The notes: generated from the letters alone by a model not told the origin. A DNA stretch of 64,000 bases from Paenibacillus xylanexedens (GCF_017874615.1 NZ_JAGIKV010000001.1:62001-126000), one strand, 5' to 3'; shown: positions 8,646-17,489, counted from the first letter of the stretch. Numbers and translations are program-made.

Positions 8646-9560
8646 TTATTCAAAGATTGCAAAGATTGTAATAACACTTATCACATACAACATAACCGTA
8701 ATTAATATAGGCTTGTCCTCAAACAGCACACGATCGGGCGAACCTCCCTGGTTCTTCATGTGGATCAGATACAGGTAACGGAACATGCCGTAAATGACCA
8801 ATGGAATCGTCCACATGAGATGAATGGTTCGATCTGAAGTGAATGTGAACAGGGAATAACTGATAATCGTAGCTGTCGTCACAATCGTATTGAATTGATC
8901 CAGTAACGTAATGGAGTAGTTATCCAAAACTTTACGGTGTGATCCCATATTTCCCTCAAGCAACGTAAGTTCATTTCTGCGTTTTCCAATGGCCAGAAAT
9001 AACGACAACAGCATTGTACAGATCAAAAACCACGGCGTGAATGGCACATGGATCAGCACACCACCTGCAATGGCACGAAGTACAAAGCCGGCTGCAATGG
9101 TCATCATATCCAGAATAACGAGATGTTTCAGTACAAATGAATACGATACATTCAACAGAAAATAGACGATACATAACACCCCAAATAGAGGGTTCATCAT
9201 GAAGGCCGTTCCTACGGAAAGGATTAATAGAATAATGCCAAACATCAAAGCATGACTCGGATTCACCTGCCCAGAAGCCATAGGACGATACTTTTTCACC
9301 GGATGCTGTCGATCCCTGTCCCGGTCTACAAAGTCATTTAAAATATAAACACAGCCTGCAACAAGGCTAAATAGAATAAAACCAAGCAACGTCGCAAGAA
9401 TGGTTTCAGTCCGAATCTCCTCAAAAGAAAATAGTAACGCAGCAAATAACAGCAGATTTTTAGTCCACTGTTTGGGTCTTAACAATCTGATTAATCCTGA
9501 CACTGTACTGCCTGTTCCTGTAGCCGGTGACGACACCGTACTCGTTCGTGATGATAACAA
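8646..9560 (-). CDS. UbiA-type 5-phosphoribosyl-1-polyprenyl-phosphate synthase
   Basis: The 304-residue membrane protein matches the family of mycobacterial Rv3806c, which moves 5-phosphoribose from PRPP to decaprenyl phosphate. Key features are LLRPKQWTKNLLLFA near residue 27, the NDFVDRDRDRQHPVKKYRPMASG block (NDxxDxxxDxxHPxKxxRP) near residues 76-98, LKHLVILDMM, VLRAIAGGVLIHVPFTPWF and IGKRRNE. About nine helices are expected. The start is TTG at 9560, nine bases after AAGGGAG; no better start is visible. It leads an operon with a phosphatase, two small flippase-like proteins and a GT-C-like protein. UbiA-superfamily membership is certain; the PRPP substrate is inferred from the motif set. 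Confidence 0.85.
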   Translation of the reverse strand: MLSSRTSTVSSPATGTGSTVSGLIRLLRPKQWTKNLLLFAALLFSFEEIRTETILATLLGFILFSLVAGCVYILNDFVDRDRDRQHPVKKYRPMASGQVNPSHALMFGIILLILSVGTAFMMNPLFGVLCIVYFLLNVSYSFVLKHLVILDMMTIAAGFVLRAIAGGVLIHVPFTPWFLICTMLLSLFLAIGKRRNELTLLEGNMGSHRKVLDNYSITLLDQFNTIVTTATIISYSLFTFTSDRTIHLMWTIPLVIYGMFRYLYLIHMKNQGGSPDRVLFEDKPILITVMLYVISVITIFAIFE

Positions 9561-9617
9561 TTGTAATAACTCCCTTCAACAACAACTTCTGTATATAACA
9601 AATAACGTAAAGATCTA

Positions 9618-9646
9618 ATCATATGTTGCTTGTATAATTTTGTAAA
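9618..9646 (-). promoter_or_regulatory. Sigma-A promoter of the lipid-pentose operon
   Basis: TTTACA (9641-9646), a 17-base spacer and TATGAT (9618-9623) lie about 60 bases upstream of the UbiA-type gene. No obvious operator was seen. Confidence 0.75.
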
Positions 9647-9677
9647 GGGAGTAAATGAAAAAATTCTAATATGGGCA

Positions 9678-9704
9678 TAAAAAAGAGACCGTTTCCGGTC
9701 TCTT
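9678..9704 (-). terminator. Terminator of dapL
   Basis: An 8-bp stem (AGAGACCG / CGGTCTCT, 4-base loop) is followed on the minus strand by six T. It lies 35 bases after the dapL stop. Confidence 0.9.
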
Positions 9705-9738
9705 CGTTAGTACATGATTTAACTATTGGGTGATGCGA

Positions 9739-10992
9739 TTAAAATTCAAATTGTACGTCGCTCAGACGACGTTTGATCTCAGCAATAACACGTTTCTCTT
9801 CCTCTTCACCCTTCGCTTCAAAGGTTACGGAGAAACGAACAAAGTTACCCGCATCATCCCAAGGTACGGATGAGATCAATTTCTCACGGATCAGGAATTG
9901 GGAGAAATCTTCGCCGGATTCGAAGCGACGTCCGCCAACCACACCTTTTGGTGCTTCTACATACAGGAAGAATGAACCTTTAGGTTTTTCAGCCTGGAAG
10001 CCCAGTTCGTTCAATGCGGCAACGAGCATGTCGTGACGGCGAGAATATTTCTCTGCAATTTTTTCCGTAATCTCAGGGTGATTCAATCCATAAGCAGCAG
10101 CCTTTTGAATCGCGATGAACTGACCGGAGTCATTGTTGTCCTTCACGTCACTGAATGCTTTGACTACAAGCGGGTTACCCGCTACAAATCCGATTCTCCA
10201 ACCCGTCATGTTGTAGGACTTGGACAGAGAGTGCAGCTCTACGCCGACATCCTTCGCACCAGGTACCGAGAGGAAGCTGAACGGTTTTTTGCCATCATAC
10301 GTCAATGCTGCATATGGAGCATCATGTACAACCACAACATTGTATTTCTTAGCCCATTCCACAACTTCAGTGAAGAACTCCACCGTCGCGCTTGCGCCTG
10401 TTGGGTTGTTCGGATAGTTCAGGTAGAGCAACTTCGCACGTTTTGCGATGTCTTCCGGGATAGCCGTCAGATCAGGCAAGAAGTTGTTCTCTTTCGTCAA
10501 TTGGATGTTGAACACTTCTCCACCCAGATACTTCGTATGTGTACCCATAACCGGGTAACCTGGAACGGTCATGATCGTCACATCACCCGGATTGATGAAG
10601 CATGAAGGCATCATCGCCAAAGCCGGTTTGGAACCAATGGAGTGCACGATTTCAGTATCTGCATCGATACCTTCTACGTTGAATACGTTTTTCAGGTAGG
10701 AAGCAGCAGCAGCTTTAAATTCAGGAATACCATTGTCGGCATAACCACGGTTCTCAGGTCTGGAAGCTTCTTCTGCAAGTGCAGCTACAATGCCTGCATC
10801 AGCCATTTCGTCCGGTTCACCTACACCAAGGTCAATCAGTTCCACATCGGGAAAATCTTTTTTGGCCGAAGCTTTGGCACGTTTGATTTTCTCGAATTTA
10901 TAAATGTTCGTGTCTTTACCATAGTTGGAGCCACCGATACGGTCGGCAAAATTAGTCTGAATGTAAGTTTCTTGATATTTATCGATACTCAT
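9739..10992 (-). CDS. dapL: LL-diaminopimelate aminotransferase
   Basis: A fold-type I PLP aminotransferase of 417 residues. It converts tetrahydrodipicolinate directly to LL-diaminopimelate, feeding lysine and peptidoglycan. Visible features are YADNGIPEFK, GSKPALAMMP, YLNYPNNPTGA, DAPYAAL, the PLP-lysine motif SLSKSYNMTGWRIGF and the arginine in NFVRFSVTFE. I start at the ATG at 10992 because the upstream ATG at 11004 touches GAGGAG directly; the second ATG is 12 bases away, so the choice is not firm. The gene is monocistronic with its own terminator. MurE in this window has the DAP-type DNPR motif, consistent with use of the product. Confidence 0.88.
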   Translation of the reverse strand: MSIDKYQETYIQTNFADRIGGSNYGKDTNIYKFEKIKRAKASAKKDFPDVELIDLGVGEPDEMADAGIVAALAEEASRPENRGYADNGIPEFKAAAASYLKNVFNVEGIDADTEIVHSIGSKPALAMMPSCFINPGDVTIMTVPGYPVMGTHTKYLGGEVFNIQLTKENNFLPDLTAIPEDIAKRAKLLYLNYPNNPTGASATVEFFTEVVEWAKKYNVVVVHDAPYAALTYDGKKPFSFLSVPGAKDVGVELHSLSKSYNMTGWRIGFVAGNPLVVKAFSDVKDNNDSGQFIAIQKAAAYGLNHPEITEKIAEKYSRRHDMLVAALNELGFQAEKPKGSFFLYVEAPKGVVGGRRFESGEDFSQFLIREKLISSVPWDDAGNFVRFSVTFEAKGEEEEKRVIAEIKRRLSDVQFEF

Positions 10993-11102
10993 AACGTTGT
11001 TCATCTCCTCATTTGACGCAAATTTCTACACTTTAATATGAAGCATTTGCGTGATCAAAGCCATGGACAAAGTATCCGAACATTTGTACTTTCTTGGAGC
11101 TG

Positions 11103-12065
11103 TTAACGACTGCGTAGCGAAGCAAGCACGTCTTCCATATCCTGCGGAATCGGAGCTGAAAATTCAAGGTATTCTCCCGTTGTTGGATGCACGAATCCAA
11201 GAATGGCCGCATGAAGAGCCTGTCCTTGCATTTTGATGCCTTTATTCCGTCCATAAGTTGGATCTCCTACAAGCGGGTGGCCGATAAATTTCATGTGAAC
11301 CCGGATCTGGTGGGTACGTCCTGTCTCCAGTTTCAAATCCAGCAAAGTATAGTCATTAATGCGCTCTGAAACGGTAAAATGCGTAACGGCATGTTTACTG
11401 TTGCGTTCCGTGACTGTATACATTTTGCGGTCATTGGTATCTCGTCCAATCGGTGCATCAACGGTCCCTTGATCATGATTAAGATGACCATGAACGAGCG
11501 CAATATACCGTCGGTTCACCGTATGGTCCTTCAACTGAGCAGCCAGTGATGCATGGGCACGATCGTTCTTGGCAGCCATGATCAAGCCTGAGGTATCCTT
11601 ATCGATACGATGCACAATACCCGGGCGCAACTCTCCATTGATACCCGAAAGGTCTTTGCAGTGGTGCATGAGTGCATTGACGAGTGTGCCAGACGTATGT
11701 CCTGGTGCTGGATGCACCACAAGACCACGCTGTTTGTTAATCACGATCAGGTCGCTGTCTTCATATACCACTTCCAGCGGAATATCTTCGGCAATGATCT
11801 CAACGGCAGCCGGTTCAGGAATCTGTAGTTCAATCAGATCCCCTTCGGATAACTTGGCATTGGCTTTGACTACAGCACCATTTACCGTAACCATTCCGTC
11901 TCCGATCCACAATTGAACTTGGGAGCGAGATACGTTATCCACAGCTTCCGTAATATATTTGTCAATTCGTTCTTTTTTATGTTCAGCGGCAACGGTCCAT
12001 TCCATACGTTCATTGCCATTCATTAGTTCTTCGTCGTTAATCTGTTCCTTATTCGGATTACTCAT
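11103..12065 (-). CDS. RluD-family 23S rRNA pseudouridine synthase
   Basis: The 320-residue enzyme has an N-terminal S4 RNA-binding domain (DKYITEAVDNVSRSQVQLWI and following) and a RluA/RluD catalytic domain with the catalytic HRIDKDTSGL and the late motif TGRTHQIRVH. It is the homologue of Bacillus YlyB, which sits between lspA and pyrR. The ATG at 12065 is the most likely start; it overlaps the lspA stop by eight bases, and GAAGGG is ten bases upstream. The exact uridines modified are not predictable. Confidence 0.93.
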   Translation of the reverse strand: MSNPNKEQINDEELMNGNERMEWTVAAEHKKERIDKYITEAVDNVSRSQVQLWIGDGMVTVNGAVVKANAKLSEGDLIELQIPEPAAVEIIAEDIPLEVVYEDSDLIVINKQRGLVVHPAPGHTSGTLVNALMHHCKDLSGINGELRPGIVHRIDKDTSGLIMAAKNDRAHASLAAQLKDHTVNRRYIALVHGHLNHDQGTVDAPIGRDTNDRKMYTVTERNSKHAVTHFTVSERINDYTLLDLKLETGRTHQIRVHMKFIGHPLVGDPTYGRNKGIKMQGQALHAAILGFVHPTTGEYLEFSAPIPQDMEDVLASLRSR

Positions 12066-12552
12066 GATGTTCATTCCCTTCAATCTTCGCGGCTGCTTTT
12101 TCGCGCCGTCCTTCAAGCAATGTCTCCACTATGATCAACCCTACACCGATGCAGATTGCCGAATCGGCGATGTTAAAAATGGGAAACGTATAACTTCCAA
12201 AATTAAGTTGTACAAAATCTACAACTTCTCCGGTCAATGCCCGGTCAAGGAAGTTGCCAATTGCTCCACCAAGCACCAAACTAAGCGCCACAGGCAGCAA
12301 TTTGTGCGGGGTATCTTTTACCTTTTGCAAATACCAAATCAAGGCAACGACCACAATCAACGTAACCACAATAAAGAACCAACGCTGGTCTTGCAGAATG
12401 CCAAAAGCTGCTCCTGAGTTACGATGTGATGTGATGACAAAGAAATTGCCGATGACCGGAATCTCTTCTCTGAGTTCCATCCGGGTTGCAATCAGATACT
12501 TGGTTCCCTGATCCAATAAAAATACGATAAAAGCGAGGATATAATACACCAC
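12058..12552 (-). CDS. lspA: Lipoprotein signal peptidase II
   Basis: Cleaves signal peptides of prolipoproteins in the membrane. The 164-residue protein has four predicted membrane helices; the catalytic aspartates are in GGAIGNFLDRALTGEVVDFV and FPIFNIADSAI. A lysine-rich tail follows the last helix. It is co-transcribed with the rluD-type gene, overlapping it by eight bases. Its clients in this window would be the OppA-like protein and the YlaJ-like lipoprotein. Confidence 0.97.
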   Translation of the reverse strand: MVYYILAFIVFLLDQGTKYLIATRMELREEIPVIGNFFVITSHRNSGAAFGILQDQRWFFIVVTLIVVVALIWYLQKVKDTPHKLLPVALSLVLGGAIGNFLDRALTGEVVDFVQLNFGSYTFPIFNIADSAICIGVGLIIVETLLEGRREKAAAKIEGNEHHE

Positions 12553-12773
12553 GTTTGTTTGTCACTCCGTTCTTGTCTTTTCCAAACGATACCAGGCTTA
12601 CGCCAGACTTGTTTATTGTAGCACAGCTGTTTGGAAATCGTCCACGACGCGCTACATCGCAATGCTTATGGCAAAAACGATAACATTTCCCTTCTGTAAT
12701 CTTGCCCTCAATAGCACATCCTACAATAGAGTCAAAATCCGGATTCCAGCATGAAAGCAGAAAGGGGAAAATC

Positions 12774-13511
12774 ATGTCACACTTTACTAACGAACAACTA
12801 CAATTTTTACGTTCCCAACTGATAACCGATAAGCGAGATATTGAACATAGACTGTCGGAGAACGAACATTATGGCCTTGGTGACTCCCTCAAACTACAGA
12901 CAGGTGAATTATCACCGATTGATAATCATCCTGGCGACATAGCTACGGAGGTGTATGAACGCGAGAAAGATATTTCCCTGCTGGAACATGATGAATTCCA
13001 ATTGGAACGAATCGATTCTGCACTGCACTCCATCGAAGAAGGACATTACGGTACATGTGCGGTCTGCCAGCAACCCATCCCTTATGAACGCATGGAAGCC
13101 GTACCCTACACCAAATACTGCAAAAAACATCAACCGGAAACCGTTGTCTCCGAAAACCGTCCTGTAGAGGAAGAATTCCTTGCCCCGGCATTTGGTCGAA
13201 CCAGTCTGGACGAGCGTGATGATCAAAATGGCTTCGATGGTGAAGACACGTGGCAGATTGTTGAAAGCTGGGGCACATCGAACTCACCAGCCATGGCTGA
13301 AGGACGCGATATCGACAGCTATGACGTTATGGCGATTGAAGCCACCGATGAAGTGGAAGGTTGCGTTGAAGCGTACGAAAGCTTTGTTGCCACGGATATC
13401 TACGGTCATGACGTCTCCATCGTGCGCAATCGGCAATATCGCCAGTACCTGGAGAACCGTGAAGGCGATGGTCTGTTAGAACCGGATATGGAGACGGATG
13501 ACACGTATTAA
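12774..13511 (+). CDS. yteA: DksA/TraR-type zinc finger protein, YteA family
   Basis: The 245-residue protein starts at the ATG at 12774, after AAAGGGG. It has an N-terminal helical hairpin, GELSPIDNHPGDIATEVYEREKDISL (typical of YteA), then a finger CAVCQQPI...YCKKH near residues 98-120 in which the fourth ligand is histidine rather than cysteine, and an acidic C-terminal part. DksA-like proteins act on RNA polymerase; the YteA group is linked to sporulating firmicutes and its role is not well defined. It is divergent from lspA and stands alone. Confidence 0.85.
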   Translation: MSHFTNEQLQFLRSQLITDKRDIEHRLSENEHYGLGDSLKLQTGELSPIDNHPGDIATEVYEREKDISLLEHDEFQLERIDSALHSIEEGHYGTCAVCQQPIPYERMEAVPYTKYCKKHQPETVVSENRPVEEEFLAPAFGRTSLDERDDQNGFDGEDTWQIVESWGTSNSPAMAEGRDIDSYDVMAIEATDEVEGCVEAYESFVATDIYGHDVSIVRNRQYRQYLENREGDGLLEPDMETDDTY

Positions 13512-13554
13512 TTGCAATTTGGTATCATTTGCATCTACTTTTTCGCTTAATCGC

Positions 13555-13914
13555 TTAGTAGGTGTTCATATCAAGCTGACGCTGCACAATGCGCACAATA
13601 TCAGCGATGTAGTCTCCAACAATAGGAAGATTAAGCGCCCCAAGTACCTGTAACACGTAGATGATCGTTGCTGCGAAAAAGGTAAACCCAATCGCAATCC
13701 CCACACCCCGTGCGGCTCCAGACAACAGGTTAAGTCCAATCAATTTCCATGGCCTGTTCAGCAATTCTGTGTATTGCGCTATTCGTGAACGTTCCAGTTC
13801 ATTCGCCAGACGGTTCGTCAGGGTATGTAACTCTTCAATTTTGTCATGCGAATTCAGATTATCTGATGTTGATTGTTGTGAAGTGGATGCGGTTTGCTTG
13901 TCATGTTCGCTCAT
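13555..13914 (-). CDS. DUF5665 membrane protein
   Basis: The 119 residues begin with a polar Ser/Gln/Thr-rich stretch, then EELHTLTNRLANELERSRIAQYTELLNRPWKLIGLNLLSGAARGVGIAIGFT and two hydrophobic segments, ending in a short amphipathic tail. This matches the DUF5665 pattern, whose function is unknown to me. I chose the ATG at 13914; the longer frame would start with TTG at 13938. It lies just downstream of the ileS terminator and converges with the yteA gene. Confidence 0.75.
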   Translation of the reverse strand: MSEHDKQTASTSQQSTSDNLNSHDKIEELHTLTNRLANELERSRIAQYTELLNRPWKLIGLNLLSGAARGVGIAIGFTFFAATIIYVLQVLGALNLPIVGDYIADIVRIVQRQLDMNTY

Positions 13915-13977
13915 GTTTTGGTCAGTTCCTTTGATCAATATAGATTGACTGCACTATAGAATCATTGCCTTATTGCT

Positions 13978-14038
13978 TAAAAAACAAACGAGCCCAGAAC
14001 CAGGGAATATGTCCCTGCCTCTGCGGCTCGTTTGTTTA
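13978..14038 (-). terminator. Terminator of ileS
   Basis: A 13-bp outer stem (AAACAAACGAGCC / GGCTCGTTTGTTT), with an inner CAGGGA / TCCCTG stem, is followed by a T-run on the minus strand. It sits 42 bases after the ileS stop codon. Confidence 0.92.
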
Positions 14039-14079
14039 TACGCTATATTCTGTCCTAATTGAATGGGACATGCTCCGAA

Positions 14080-17000
14080 TTACGCTTCGATGTAAATACC
14101 GATCGATTTGCCTCCGGCTTCAACGCGTTCCATCGACTCATTCGAACCAAATGTCACTTCGGTTACGAGAACATTTTCACGCAATACATCATCAAACGCC
14201 TGAATAGCTTCCTGAAGGGATGCATCCACATCCAGTGTCAAACGTACTCTTTTCTCAATTGGCAGGTCCAGTCGTTTCCGGGTATCCTGCACAGCACGAA
14301 CCACTTCACGGACCCAGCCTTCCTGTTCCAATGCTGGCGTGATTTCGGTATTGAGTGCAACCGTCAGACCGTAACCTGATGCTGAAGCAAAACCTGATTT
14401 GGCCTGTTTATCAACCAATAATTCTTCGCTCGTCACTTGTAGCTCTTCACCTTCCGGAGAAACGATGTTCAGCACACCCTCCGAAACCACTTTACGCGTC
14501 TCATCAGCTGACATTCCCTTGAAGAAGTTTTGCAGGAATCCTACGTTTTTACCGTATTTTTTACCTGCAACTTTCAGGTTCAGCTTCAATGTAAAGTCAA
14601 CGAATTCTGCGTCATTATGCTCCGTACGGATTCCTTTTACATTGATCTCTTCTTTGATGATCTCTTCATAACTTGCCAGGTCAAAGCCTTTATCCAGGGA
14701 AACGATCAATTCGGACAGCGGCTGACGTGTCTTGATGCCTGTTTCGTTACGAACGTTACGGGCAAGTTCAACCACGCGGCGAGCCGTCTCCATATCCTGT
14801 TCCAGTCCTGCATCAATCAGTGCTTCATTAGCTACTGGATAGTCTTCCATGTGCACACTCTCACCTGTTGCAAGGTTCAGATAGATGTCTTCTGCCAGCA
14901 TCGGTGTGAACGGAGCAACCAACTTCGCAGTAGTCACCAGTACTTCGGTCAATGTACGGTAAGCGTCCAGTTTATCGTCTGTCAGGCCACTTCCCCAGAA
15001 ACGGTCACGGGAACGACGGATATACCAGTTACTCAACTCATCAACAAATGCTTCAATCGCTTTGGAAGAGTTCAGATAGTCGTTAACCAGCAACGCTTTT
15101 TCTACAACCAGGATCAGGCTGTTCAGTCTCGACAGAATCCAGCGGTCCAGCTTGTGTGCGGACAGTTGGAACGGGTGCTCCTGTGGATCAAATCCATCAA
15201 TGGTAGCATAAAGCGTCAGGAATGCATGGGTGTTGACCAGCGTATCCACCATTTTGGATTTGGCTTCCCCTACGATACCTTTGGAGAAACGTTTGCTATT
15301 CCACGGTGCACTGTCAGACAACAAAGCCCAGCGGAATGCATCTGTACCGTATTCTTCGATCACTTCCCAAGGATCGATAACGTTACCTTTGGATTTGGAC
15401 ATTTTCTGTCCGTTCTCATCGAGAACGTGTCCTGTAGCCATAACTGCTTTGTAAGGCGCTTTGCCTGTCAAAAGGGTGGAAACCGCCAGCAAGCTGTAGA
15501 ACCAGCCACGTGTCTGGTCAATCCCTTCACAGATCATATCCGCAGGATACTGCTGTTCGAATACTTCTTTATTTTCAAATGGATAATGCTGCTGGGCAAA
15601 CGGCATGGAGCCGCTATCGAACCAGACATCAATCACTTCCGGTGTACGTTTCATTTCATATTTGCCACAAGAGCTCATGACTTTAACGTCATCCACATAT
15701 GGTTTATGCAATTCAAGATTCTCAGGCACATCACCTACCGCACGAGCACGCAATTCTGCAATGCTGTGTGGAGCAAATTGTTCGCCAGTCTCCTCGCACA
15801 CCCAGATGTTCAGCGGTGTTCCCCAATAACGGTCACGGCTGATGTTCCAATCGACAAGATCTTCAAGGAACTTACCGAAGCGACCTTCACGAACATGACT
15901 TGGGAACCAATCCACTTCACTGTTGTTGGCAATCAGTTGGTCCTTGATCGCTGTCGTTTGGATAAACCAGCTGTCCATCGCATAGTACAGAAGTGGTGTA
16001 TCACAACGCCAGCAGAATGGATAGCTGTGCTCATATTTTTCTTTGCTGAACAAACGTCCATGCTCAGACAGATATCTCACGATATCAATATCACAATCCT
16101 TCACGAAACGTCCGGCAAAGTCAGTAACCTCAGCGACAAATTTGCCTTCCAGGTCCACCATGTTCACAAAGCTGATCCCATTCTCACGGCATACACGGTA
16201 GTCATCTTCACCATGGGCAGGAGCCATGTGTACGATACCCGTACCACTTGCATCCGTTACAAAGCCTGCACCCAAGATGATGTTGGCTTTCTCAGCCTGT
16301 ACGTAGTTGAACGGAGGATCATACGTTTTGCCAACCAGATCGGCACCTTTCAGTGCACCAACGATCTCATACTCACCCTTGGCATCTTTCATCACTTTCT
16401 CAACCAGATTGGTTGCCATGATGTACACTTCATCACCTTGACGAACACGAGAGTAATCCATATCCGGATTCACGGCAAGTGCAACGTGCGAAGGCAATGT
16501 CCAAGGTGTTGTCGTCCAAGCCAGTACAAATTCTCCGCTGTCATTCAGTTTGAATTTCGCTGTAGCGCTCAGGTCTTTGACGTCTTTGTACCCTTGTGCA
16601 ACTTCATGGGAACTCAGTGTTGTCTGACAAGAAGGACAATACGGGCTCACACGGTGACCACGATACAATAGGCCTTTCTCGTGGATCGTCGCCAGGATGT
16701 TCCATACACTCTCGATGTAGTTGTTATCAAGGGTGATATACGGGTTATTCATATCCGTCCAATATCCGATGCCTTCTGTCAGATCACGCCATTGTTGCTC
16801 GTATTCGAATACGCTCGCTTTACATTCGTTAATGAATTTCTCCACGCCGTAATCTTCGATTTCCCACTTGTGGGAGATACCGAGCTTCTTCTGTACACCC
16901 AGTTCTACAGGCAGACCATGTGTATCCCAACCTGCTTTACGAACGACACGGTAACCCTTCATCGTGTTATACCGTCCAACGAAATCCTTGATTACCCGTC

Positions 17001-17178
17001 CCAGTACGTGACCGATATGCGGTTTACCGTTTGCTGTAGGCGGCCCTTCATAAAATACGAAGTTTGGCTTGCCCTCCCGGTTTTCGATGGATCTTTTGAA
17101 TGTATTCTCCGTTTTCCATTTATCTAACACGCGTAATTCTCTGGCGCGTGCCTTCTCTTTGACGTCAACTCGTTGCAT
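14080..17178 (-). CDS. ileS: Isoleucyl-tRNA synthetase
   Basis: The 1032-residue class I synthetase charges tRNA-Ile in the cytoplasm. The HIGH motif appears as PPTANGKPHIGHVLGR (about residues 46-61), the KMSKS loop as GQKMSKSKGNVIDPWEV, and the editing domain includes WTTTPWTLPSHVALAV. The anticodon-binding domain follows. The C-terminus lacks the four-cysteine zinc finger of the shorter bacterial type, and the overall length with the conserved WIRREVV-like region (GWVREVVRAVQ) fits the type found in many Gram-positives and eukaryotes. A T-box leader lies upstream, separated from the start by a GC-rich insert. Confidence 0.97.
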   Translation of the reverse strand: MQRVDVKEKARARELRVLDKWKTENTFKRSIENREGKPNFVFYEGPPTANGKPHIGHVLGRVIKDFVGRYNTMKGYRVVRKAGWDTHGLPVELGVQKKLGISHKWEIEDYGVEKFINECKASVFEYEQQWRDLTEGIGYWTDMNNPYITLDNNYIESVWNILATIHEKGLLYRGHRVSPYCPSCQTTLSSHEVAQGYKDVKDLSATAKFKLNDSGEFVLAWTTTPWTLPSHVALAVNPDMDYSRVRQGDEVYIMATNLVEKVMKDAKGEYEIVGALKGADLVGKTYDPPFNYVQAEKANIILGAGFVTDASGTGIVHMAPAHGEDDYRVCRENGISFVNMVDLEGKFVAEVTDFAGRFVKDCDIDIVRYLSEHGRLFSKEKYEHSYPFCWRCDTPLLYYAMDSWFIQTTAIKDQLIANNSEVDWFPSHVREGRFGKFLEDLVDWNISRDRYWGTPLNIWVCEETGEQFAPHSIAELRARAVGDVPENLELHKPYVDDVKVMSSCGKYEMKRTPEVIDVWFDSGSMPFAQQHYPFENKEVFEQQYPADMICEGIDQTRGWFYSLLAVSTLLTGKAPYKAVMATGHVLDENGQKMSKSKGNVIDPWEVIEEYGTDAFRWALLSDSAPWNSKRFSKGIVGEAKSKMVDTLVNTHAFLTLYATIDGFDPQEHPFQLSAHKLDRWILSRLNSLILVVEKALLVNDYLNSSKAIEAFVDELSNWYIRRSRDRFWGSGLTDDKLDAYRTLTEVLVTTAKLVAPFTPMLAEDIYLNLATGESVHMEDYPVANEALIDAGLEQDMETARRVVELARNVRNETGIKTRQPLSELIVSLDKGFDLASYEEIIKEEINVKGIRTEHNDAEFVDFTLKLNLKVAGKKYGKNVGFLQNFFKGMSADETRKVVSEGVLNIVSPEGEELQVTSEELLVDKQAKSGFASASGYGLTVALNTEITPALEQEGWVREVVRAVQDTRKRLDLPIEKRVRLTLDVDASLQEAIQAFDDVLRENVLVTEVTFGSNESMERVEAGGKSIGIYIEA

Positions 17179-17204
17179 GATGATTATCTTTCCTTTCTTT
17201 GGTT

Positions 17205-17480
17205 GGATTCTGGACCGTCCACAAAAAGCGTTTCAATCCCCCTTGCCAAGGGGGACCCCATAGGCGCTCCGCCCTCTGGACACCCGGGATGGGTTGTCAG
17301 TGGGGGATCGGTGGCGCTTATGTGCGAGGGTTTATGTGCGTAGTGGCGGCCATTTTGCGGCTGTTCCCTGCGTGAACCCCGCATGGCCTTACCGCGAGGC
17401 GGGTATTGCCGGGTGCTTCGCTCCCCCGGCGGGCGGCTCTCTCCTTGAGGTCCCTCCGGGCCTCATGGACGTTCGCCTTT
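17205..17480. repeat. GC-rich insert in the ileS leader
   Basis: About 275 bases between the T-box terminator and the ileS start are far richer in G and C than the surroundings and full of short palindromes: TCCCCCTT / AAGGGGGA at 17237-17255, GAGGTCC / GGGCCTC at 17447-17464, and CCGGCGGGC near 17426-17436. A 66-codon open frame here (17184-17384) has the composition of repeat DNA, not of a protein. It looks like one or more copies of a dispersed repeat; copy number in the genome cannot be seen here. Confidence 0.5.
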
Positions 17481-17489
17481 TTTGGACAC

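Noticed and set aside
10033-10605. A 190-codon plus-strand frame inside dapL
   Set aside because: Antisense shadow of dapL with no start signal or recognisable domain.
14530-16671. A 713-codon open frame on the plus strand opposite ileS
   Set aside because: It lies wholly within ileS on the other strand, has no ribosome binding site, and its translation is Cys/His/Phe-rich as expected of an antisense shadow.
17184-17384. A 66-codon minus-strand frame upstream of ileS
   Set aside because: It covers the GC-rich palindromic insert; the product is low-complexity Gly/Pro/Arg sequence without start signal, so repeat DNA is a better explanation.
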